From Capitulum mitella (Eukaryota > Arthropoda > Thecostraca > Pollicipedomorpha > Pollicipedidae), in assembly GCA_030062745.1 (NCBI GenBank), contig CP099850.1, positions 248,001 to 312,000 of the forward strand: DNA of 64,000 nucleotides, written 5' to 3'. Made by a program: the position numbers and the translations under genes. Under the pieces are notes generated by a model. That model saw only the letters and a list, made by a program, of their open reading frames with translations, ran no database searches and was not told the origin of the DNA. Below are positions 59,901-64,000 of this stretch, one piece after another; position 1 is the first letter of the stretch, and every line of letters starts with the position of its first letter.

Positions 59901-62058
59901 GGCATCGTTAGCTCCCGGCACCGAGCCAGCACCAGGCTCAGTGAACACCAAACAGTCCACTCATCAGCATCATCATATTACGGTCTAGGGCTGCACATGC
60001 AGGCGCCGGTTATCCCTCTCCGCACGGCTCAGCCTCACCTGTCAGCACGGTACGGCAGGAGCACACGCTTGGCGGAGCCGTCGTAAGAGAGCAGTCGCGT
60101 GCCGACGTAAATATCTTGCGGCGAGGAGACCGGCTGATGCACAAACACCCGCCGGAGCAGGAAGCTCATCACCAGCGATATCATCTCGTACTTCGCCTGG
60201 GGACGGGCTCACAGTCACGGCTGGAGCACGCTCGTGGGGAAACGGACCTGATGGTACATCACGGCTTATTGTCGCGGATGGAGGCTTGACTCAAGAGATC
60301 GTGCGCAGGGAATCACGAAGTCGCCACAGCTGTCGGACGCCTGAGCTAAAAGAATCGTTTCAGCGCGTCACCCGCAACGGTCGTTTCCGTCAGAGTTCTT
60401 GGGCAAAAGGATCGTGCTTCCTGCGGTAAATGTAACACTGCAATGTATGACTGTCCGTGCCGGTGATACATAATACTGTAGCATCGTCTGCCTGTTTCTG
60501 TTGTCTGGCAGTGACCCCTGACCTGGTCTGTCAGTCTGTCCGTATGTATGTCTGTCCATGTCGTGCGGAAGTTGCCTCTGAAACAGTCTATCTGTCGGTC
60601 CGTCTGTCCGTATGACCCTGTTCTCCAGTGGTGACCTCTGACCTGGTCCGTCATGCGGGCGCCGTCCTCGGCCAGCAGCGGCGCCGCGGAATTCAGCACG
60701 GCCTCCTCCAGCCGGCGAAACTCCTTGTCCGGCGACACCTTCAGCATGAAGTGCACCACGCTAGCCAGCACGGCGCGGAACGCCTCCACCTCCGAGTCGA
60801 GCAGAGCGGCCGGCTCGCGCTCCTCCGACAGCTCCAGCCGCTGCTGCACGAGCTGCTCCAGCCGGCGCAGCGCCGCCTCAGGCGTCAGCACCTCGTACCC
60901 GGCCATCATCTGGCCCACCTGGTGACATCAGCCGTCCACCTGATGACGCGCCGCCGCGGGATGAGGTCGTCAGCGGTCACCATCGCGTTCACCTCACAGC
61001 ACCGGGAAAGCATGCGTGACCGGTCATCGCGAGGCCCACCTCACGAGATCAGAGAGTCCGCCCAAACTAGTGGTCAACCTGGCATCGGTAACGGTCCAAT
61101 GCCCGCCATGCCAACCAAGTCCATGGAATACAAATGAGTTAACGCCAAACTAGATCAATGAACATCTCACTGAAATTTATCTGCAGGAGGCAGTCGTCCG
61201 TGTTAAGTTTTTTTTCTGCAGAAATAGGCCAGTCATTTAGTTGCGAGGAGATGTTCGCGTTTCCATGTACGGTAAATAAGTCCATGTTTACCTTTCTCTG
61301 CAGGAGGAAGAGACCCATACATGCCTTTCAATGTGGGAGGAGAGATTCATGTATACCTTTCTGTGCAGGGGGAATAGATTTGTGTTTACCTTTCTCCGCA
61401 GAAGAAAAAGGTCTCTGTCGATGCAGCTGCTCAAGTCCGGCTCCGCCCAGCCAGCCACACTCCTTCTCTGGAGGACGCACCGTCGCCGGGCGTATCGGGC
61501 AGGAACCTGAGGCACAACACACCAGCGCTGCTCATCGGAGCGGCGACCGCGTGACATACCAGCGGCGGTATCGGGGACGGCGTAGTGTAGTGGTTACCTC
61601 GCGCGCCTTGCGACCAAAATGTCCCGGGTTCGAGTCCAGGTAACAGCGGTATTTCGCCGTCCCCGCGACAGCCGGCGAGCGAGGCTGCGAAGCGAAATGC
61701 TCTCGACAATCGAGAGCGTCGTTGCACAACGCAACAACGATCAACCAACTGAGTTCACCATGCCAGCTGACTGGCGGGCCCGCTGATGGCCGAGAGTGGC
61801 GGCCCGGCGACCTGGGCCAGGCGCGGCGGCGCCGGCGGATGGGGTGCTCACCCGGATCACCTGGCCGGGCAGCGTGATGTCGACGTCGCCGCCCGGGCAC
61901 GGCTGCACGTCCTCGTGCTCGGCCATCGTCTCCTGCCAGGTGACGTTGGCGGCCGTGGCTCGGGCACAGGTGAGCACGCCGGGTCTGATCACGTGCACCT
62001 GCGCGCTGCGCCGGCTCGACAGCGGGCCCAGCAGCACCTCGCAGTCGTACCGCGCCGT
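36823..62058 (-). CDS. Adhesion G protein-coupled receptor, group A-like (Ig end, HRM-like, GAIN, GPS, 7TM)
   Basis: Eleven exons in gene order are 62058-61852, 60918-60643, 60196-60039, 59541-59386, 58970-58661, 52998-52789, 41025-40863, 40570-40342, 40111-39982, 37559-37463 and 37313-36823. Every join agrees in phase and gives 808 residues plus stop. Residues 1-25 are the end of an Ig domain (ARYDCEVLLGP). A Cys/Trp/PCPGG segment like a hormone-receptor motif follows. Residues 70-320 look like a GAIN domain. A GPS has the expected W and four Cys near residues 325-362. Seven TM helices run from about 377 to 630. A 160-residue Ala/Pro/Arg-rich cytoplasmic tail ends it. Loop details (DYQAVSAAV, PGYFKYLVFFIALG, FFYGVVVPVAVLLL) are closest to ADGRA receptors as I know them. 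In that family LRRs precede the Ig domain; those exons would lie beyond the window or in the last 2 kb. Group assignment is an inference. Confidence 0.85.
37463..37559 (-). CDS. ADGRA-like exon: TM7 end and start of tail
   Basis: The acceptor GGTCCTCAG is followed by SLTVLICNVLRGDSGVP, completing TM7, and ends NKATP. The donor C|GTGAGT is phase 1. Confidence 0.82.
38450..38880. repeat. Degenerate tandem repeat (TTAGACTGTTGGGATTGGGA)
   Basis: About 20 imperfect units of 20-27 bp built from GGGATTGGGATTAGACTG and AATTAGACTGTTGGG lie in an ADGRA-like intron. Confidence 0.85.
39982..40111 (-). CDS. ADGRA-like exon: TM6 and TM7 start
   Basis: It encodes LDLMMRSHVIEVMLVLMVIS and NFEGLLCQVVFAGMCVVT. 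The donor ACG|GTGAGT is phase 0. Confidence 0.87.
40342..40570 (-). CDS. ADGRA-like exon: TM4 end, ECL2, TM5
   Basis: It encodes VPVLVTAATVTTQHTYGWDG, SWWIVHSSSFFYG and VVVPVAVLLLLDTVLLLYV. It ends in phase 2 at GCCAG|GTGATG. An upstream GT after LVLK would break phase with the next exon. Confidence 0.87.
40577..40737. repeat. AGGTCA direct-repeat array in an ADGRA-like intron
   Basis: Ten AGGTCA half-sites occur, nine of them in three runs spaced by exactly 3 bp (AGGTCAnnnAGGTCA, DR3). The runs are embedded in a longer repeat of roughly 75 bp (CACCGACACACC between runs). On the gene strand the first run forms the sequence before the acceptor at 40571. Confidence 0.85.
40863..41025 (-). CDS. 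ADGRA-like exon: TM3 to TM4 start
   Basis: The acceptor CTACTGCAG is followed by DYQAVSAAVLQCLVLSAIST, then MHVFGEQHRLRRM and GYFKYLVFFIALG. The donor G|GTAAGA is phase 1. The conserved Cys at the top of TM3 is absent. Confidence 0.88.
42435..43193 (-). CDS. Secreted takeout/juvenile-hormone-binding-protein-like protein, intronless
   Basis: A single 252-residue ORF starts at ATG 43191-43193, chosen because a clear signal peptide follows (MQALSVLVLLACCGALAAS). The mature part has two early Cys (SACGD and GPCVEEML), EPLSLKDV, DLKVHGLSSVQVRDVTL, alternating beta-rich segments and a helical end with VPELERQAKRKLEKEFKKI. This order resembles JHBP/takeout proteins, which have a TULIP fold and carry hydrophobic ligands in haemolymph; group 7 mite allergens are a related alternative. 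The ligand is unknown. The gene lies inside the ADGRA-like intron on the same strand. A TATA-like ATATACAA stands 60 nt upstream and a perfect TGACGTCA further up. An in-frame ATG at 43385 would give a longer N terminus without signal-peptide logic. Confidence 0.78.
   Translation of the reverse strand: MQALSVLVLLACCGALAASPARLRRDLASVPDGLSLEMLFSACGDQTASTSPGLNDVGPCVEEMLSSVIDLSRPSFAAGLEIGRKTVVLEPLSLKDVPEKANRKFRFSARDLKVHGLSSVQVRDVTLQPDRLALELSFDLLRASTKMTLRYTFIRGDTDVDLTLTQPRIRIESAWTLAAEDGKLFLQLVDPDVDIEIQSFSTRITRLGGLGGFLQTILNNHNSVLLQFFVPELERQAKRKLEKEFKKIKLAD
43253..43260 (-). promoter_or_regulatory. TATA-like box of the nested secreted-protein gene
   Basis: On the minus strand ATATACAA lies 60 nt before the ATG, in otherwise very GC-rich DNA, leaving room for a 5' UTR of about 30 nt. 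Confidence 0.55.
43349..43356. promoter_or_regulatory. CRE-type palindrome TGACGTCA
   Basis: A perfect cAMP-response-element palindrome about 90 bp upstream of the TATA-like box. It is also present at the matching place in copy B (50553-50560). Confidence 0.5.
44148..47661 (-). mobile_element. Decayed non-LTR retrotransposon (no RNase H seen), minus strand
   Basis: Reading leftward, an endonuclease-like frame at 47289-46739 (RDPDIMCYTETNLRPSEPN, GYSIHRSDG, CGGGVAVV) is followed by a linker at 46381-46064 (ISPDEMNSYFSSRGARTRAG), reverse transcriptase pieces at 45424-45119 (AIVIQLRKSGDPSNEPNLRL) and 44866-44555 (RYVDHTQLMITG, FRQSGIKINAKTEVM), and an end segment at 44492-44148 (EIQKVLNFAARVISGPRKV). 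The catalytic YADD box reads YVDH, so it is dead. The set fits CR1/Jockey-type elements. Boundaries are approximate; it interrupts duplication copy A. Confidence 0.8.
47663..48144. mobile_element. hAT-type MITE, 482 bp, carrying a microsatellite
   Basis: The left end CACGCACGTAGTTAGGATT and the right end (complement CAGAGACGTAGCCA) form an imperfect inverted repeat. Flanking 8-mers ATCGCAAC (47655-47662) and ATCGCAGC (48145-48152) match at 7 of 8. The interior is largely a (CA)n/(CACACG)n run and poly-C. A related element is at 57667-57950. Confidence 0.8.
47885..48058. repeat. Compound microsatellite (CA)n-(CACACG)n-(TA)n
   Basis: A pure CA tract to about 47961, then a regular CGCACA hexamer tract to about 48032, then a short TA tract, all within the MITE. 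Confidence 0.97.
48860..50037. other. Anonymous intronic DNA between duplication copies
   Basis: No gene, motif-bearing ORF or repeat array was seen. Short ORFs here lack known domains. Confidence 0.4.
50038..51752. repeat. Segmental duplication, copy B (gene missing)
   Basis: Same order and orientation as copy A, without the retroelement and MITE insertions. At about 50392-50410 it passes directly from the 3' flank (GACGGTGAT) to the promoter-like block (TTTGCCAAACGAGGGCAGGACG). The whole transcription unit between is therefore absent. The TGACGTCA and TTTCGGCGAACGGG blocks remain. Confidence 0.82.
51392..51638. mobile_element. MITE with inverted repeats of about 60 bp
   Basis: TCAAGATAACCCACGCGCAA at 51394 and its diverged complement ending at 51636 start an inverted repeat of about 60 bp each side around a core of about 115 bp. 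A diverged copy lies at 48530-48715. Isolated arms lie at 16540-16590 and 35318-35345. Confidence 0.75.
52255..52775. repeat. 25-bp minisatellite
   Basis: About 21 units of GTCCCGGTGTGACGGTGGAC plus five variable bases lie directly beside the donor of the TM1-2 exon. All minus frames stay open for long distances because the unit lacks stops. Confidence 0.95.
52789..52998 (-). CDS. ADGRA-like exon: TM1 and TM2
   Basis: The 70 codons after TCGGCCAG contain LHLPVAVGCLLSMPLLLYSA and LQLQTPIILTVAMAIFMVSA, two hydrophobic helices joined by a short basic loop. The donor CCAG|GTGAGA is phase 0. Minisatellites abut both sides. Confidence 0.88.
53035..53565. repeat. 17-bp minisatellite
   Basis: About 31 units of AGATACAGACCACCGGC with variants (GATAGAGACC, CACCGACAG) begin some 35 bp beyond the TM1-2 exon acceptor. 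Because 17 is not a multiple of 3, each frame repeats every 51 nt. Confidence 0.95.
54770..55190. repeat. Degenerate G/C-rich tandem repeat
   Basis: Units of 19-24 bp built on GGGGCCCCTACAGGCCGGCA. Similar words occur in the interior of the hAT-like element near 21.45-21.70 kb, suggesting this is the core of a related element. A right end like CTGCGCCACTG is at about 55351-55361. Confidence 0.75.
55600..57660. other. Anonymous intronic DNA
   Basis: AT-rich sequence with several GGATCCA and GGATCGTGAT words at 55.6-55.8 kb. ORFs such as 57389-57652 show no family motif. Confidence 0.4.
57667..57950. mobile_element. MITE related to the one at 47663-48144, 284 bp
   Basis: The left end CAGGAACGAAGCCA and the complement of the right end, CAGGCACGTAGCCAGGATT, are inverted. 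Both poly-C tracts and the CAAATTTGACATTTG-type segment match the 47.7-kb element. No convincing target duplication is left (CCTAAGGA against CCTGACTG). Confidence 0.65.
57868..57904. other. Perfect 17-bp hairpin inside the MITE
   Basis: AAATTTTGTCATATGCC and its exact complement are separated by TGT. The 47.7-kb relative has a mutated version. Confidence 0.85.
58661..58970 (-). CDS. ADGRA-like exon: GPS motif
   Basis: It encodes SGDLFVLHSRLVSV, SHSCARLTEGGRWRLDACQI, GNHTFSCSCRRLGTYALAL. The Cys spacing and Trp are those of a GPS. The cleavage tripeptide, normally His-Leu-Ser/Thr, reads Arg-Leu-Gly. The donor TCG|GTCAGT is phase 0. Confidence 0.88.
59386..59541 (-). CDS. ADGRA-like exon: GAIN beta part
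   Basis: The acceptor CCATTGCAG is followed by RPRWMAATAEVSLESD and LGLVVLVSQRSHELFPNGY. The donor AA|GTGGGT gives phase 2, as the GPS exon requires. A second GT (GTGTCC) four bases on would not fit. Confidence 0.8.
60039..60196 (-). CDS. ADGRA-like exon: GAIN
   Basis: The frame reads AKYEMISLVMSFLLRRVFVH through KRVLLPYRAD. The donor GACAG|GTGAGG is phase 2 and matches the next exon. No long ATG-initiated frame marks it; it was found by splice phase. Confidence 0.78.
60643..60918 (-). CDS. ADGRA-like exon: GAIN helical part
   Basis: The 92 codons from VGQMMAGYEVLTPEAALRRL to AEDGARMTDQ are helical, rich in Leu and Glu. It is phase 0 at both ends, with acceptor CACCAG and donor GTCAGA. Confidence 0.82.
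61285..61420. repeat. Tandem repeat of about 33 bp with CTGCAG-type words
   Basis: About four units start ACCTTTCTSTGCAGGAGGAA-like and end near CATGTTT. It lies in an ADGRA-like intron and stays open on the plus strand as part of a 161-codon frame of unknown value. Confidence 0.6.
61577..61760 (+). mobile_element. tRNA-derived SINE or tRNA-like sequence
   Basis: TAGTGTAGTGG fits an A box and GGTTCGAGTCC is a perfect B box, about 45 bp apart. Cloverleaf pairing of the acceptor arm is poor, so it is more likely a SINE head than a working tRNA gene. The 3' extent is approximate. Confidence 0.65.
61852..62058 (-). CDS. ADGRA-like exon: Ig end and hormone-receptor-like motif
   Basis: The acceptor GTTTCAG is followed by TARYDCEVLLGPLSSRRSAQ, the Y-x-C end of an Ig domain. 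Then come VLTCARATAANVTWQET and VQPCPGGDVD. The donor CGG|GTGAGC is phase 0. The second half of a typical HRM (R-x-C-x-x-x-G-x-W) is absent, so a small exon between this and the next may be missed. Confidence 0.8.
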
Positions 62059-64000
62059 CTGAAACGCCGCAGACGCGGCTCAGAGGGACTGCAGGACGTC
62101 TGAAGACCGCAGGTGAGGCGACGCCGACCGCCGACGGAAAGGGAACGTGCTCGGCGTGAATTGAATTCCGCCCGGGGGAACGAGCATCAGATGTCGATGG
62201 ATAACGGGGACAGAGAGCTGGAGAGGAACGGTCGACAAATGGCCAAGCGAGGCCGGAAGCTGGAGGGAAACGATCGTCAAATGTTGATCAAGGACCGGAA
62301 ATCGCCGTCAAATGTCGATCACGGATCGGAAGCTGGTCGAAATGGAACATATCTCCGCGTTCCCATCAAACATAACTGTCATCATAGGGGTGACCTAGGG
62401 CCGATGATAAACCCCCGGACTGCAGCACGCTGACAGCGCTTGAAATCTGTTTTGCTGGCAACAACACCGATCGTTCTGACATAATACAACATGTCAAAGA
62501 CCAGCCAGGAAAACTAAACAGCCCTCATAACATTCTAATAAGCAGAGCACCGGCAAGTGTGCTGTCGTTTCGTCCAACAGTCTGACGCAATCTTTCAGCT
62601 CTAGACGGAAAAGGGAGACCTTCCGTATCATATTCATATCTACAACTATATGTATATAGTTCCAGTAAGGATTTTTTTATCCATTTCCTTCACATTTTCA
62701 TTTCCATCACAAGTTACATTTCCAGTAAGGAATTTCATTTCCAATAAGGAATCTGGCCTTCCCAGCCAGATTCCACACTGAGAAAACGATATGAGAATAT
62801 CTTACAGGCATTCTAATTTTAAACCAGTTTAGGTCCCACATTTTAGCTGGAGTCCTCTGCTAAAACTGTTGTTACACCAATTTCCCGCGCGGAATTGAGG
62901 GGCTCATTGTAAACCAGCAAATGTTCTATAATCATTATTGATAAAGTTGGTACACGGTGAAAAGGGCCGGTGACCTCACGGTTGCGCATCTAGTTTACCG
63001 TGAGACACGGCACTGGTCTCAACGGAACCAGTCGCGACGCGACGTGGCGCATGTGCAGCAGGTCGAGCTAACTAATTTGAATCGGCGGAGTTACAGAGCA
63101 GTTGGCTTTCCTTGGCGGCTATGGTGAGGTGGTTGAGGGAGATGGTCGGTTTCAGGAGGTTGTGGTATGCGGTCAGACGTGCCAAGCTGAGCCAGTCGTA
63201 CTGTGGGATCTTCCGACAGCCATGCAGTAGTTGGTAAGGTGCTTGACTTGATATTTTTGTAAAAGAGATGTGTTTGTCATTTTGAAGTTTTGTGGAGGCT
63301 AACTGCAGGAATGGCAGGAAAAACAGGCGATTGGACAGTTCTGTTACTAGCGTTGTACCGTGATTTCGAAGTTCTGTTCACGTCGTCTCGACGTTAAAGA
63401 AGCCCAGAGTGCACCATGCGGGCAGGCTGCATGCTGCATACGGGATGATGCACTACTTACCTCTGCACCGCATGGGGATAACAAATCGGGCACCCCTCGG
63501 TTTTGCGTGAATAACTTCTGATCGGTTAGGGCCAGCCCAACCAAACTTTCAGTACCTTTTAACCAATCAGTTTTACATATTTTGACATCATAACCATTTA
63601 CATGCTGGGTCAGGTCATAAAGATATGACGCCGTAAGTGAAGCATTGCATGCATGTTTTGGTCTTTTCGGGCGGTAGCGCGAACATGCTTCGTTTTTTGG
63701 ACAATATTCGCGAACATAATGCATGGATTATTTGGCTTTACATCGGGCACGGTCACCAACAGGATACACAACCGACACACGCCAAAATTAGGGGTCATGC
63801 TAGGTCACATGCATGATGATAACTGATCTGCATTGTGGGTGATAGAAATGGTTGCCGCTGCCCTTCCCCATCGTTCACGACAGACAACCAATTCTAGATG
63901 CGCCTCTTAGCAAGGTTCACTAAATGCAAGGTGAGGCCATTTCAAGTCACGTCACGGGTAGATGTCAAAACGAAAATAAATACGTTGCCTGCGGGAGATC
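62059..64000. other. Region upstream of the first recognised ADGRA-like exon
   Basis: No further Ig or LRR exon could be recognised. Purine-rich, imperfectly repeated sequence (GGAAGCTGGAGG, CAAATGTYGATC) runs from 62170 to 62340. Three short ATTTCCA(G/A)TAAGGA words lie at 62650-62750. The rest appears featureless. Confidence 0.45.

Overview
The window is eukaryotic nuclear DNA, most likely from an arthropod and probably a crustacean. Genes are split by GT-AG introns, coding exons are GC-rich, the noncoding DNA is full of transposon remains, and the gene families fit an arthropod: a BTB zinc-finger regulator of the lola/tramtrack type and a secreted protein resembling takeout/juvenile-hormone-binding proteins. 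The species cannot be fixed from sequence alone. No bacterial operon, CRISPR array or rRNA is visible.

Layout. (1) 0.3-4.2 kb, plus strand: the last seven recognisable exons of AP-1 gamma-adaptin (end of the trunk, hinge with clathrin boxes, ear). (2) 7.0-11.3 kb, minus strand: a compact four-exon BTB/C2H2 zinc-finger gene. (3) 11.3-17 kb: AT-rich DNA with no convincing gene. (4) 17.5-27.7 kb, plus strand: a decayed non-LTR retrotransposon (gag with zinc knuckles, endonuclease, reverse transcriptase, RNase H). It was hit by a 1201-bp TTAA-flanked piggyBac-like element in ORF1 and by a 3265-bp hAT-like element with an 8-bp target duplication in ORF2. The hAT-like element carries a further hAT-like insertion. 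(5) About 28.4-28.7 kb: a Tc1/mariner-type transposase relic. (6) 30.9-33.3 kb, plus strand: the 3' exons of a fasciclin (FAS1) domain protein. (7) 36.8-62.1 kb, minus strand: eleven exons of an adhesion GPCR with Ig end, hormone-receptor-like motif, GAIN, GPS and seven TM segments, most like group A (ADGRA). Its 5' end lies outside the recognised exons.

The large ADGRA-like intron between the TM1-2 exon and the TM3 exon (41.0-52.8 kb) holds a complete single-exon secreted-protein gene on the same strand, a decayed minus-strand retroelement, a 482-bp hAT-type MITE that contains a (CA)n microsatellite, and a diverged duplicate of the nested gene's flanks. That duplicate keeps the promoter-like block but has lost the coding sequence. 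Two unrelated minisatellites (25-bp and 17-bp units) flank the TM1-2 exon.

The host genes are unrelated functions on both strands: clathrin/AP-1 trafficking, transcription control, a FAS1 extracellular or adhesion protein, an adhesion receptor and a secreted lipid-carrier-like protein. Exon joins were accepted only where phases agreed. Summed coding lengths are multiples of three for AP-1 gamma (1017 nt visible), BTB-ZF (1017 nt) and the ADGRA-like gene (2427 nt visible).
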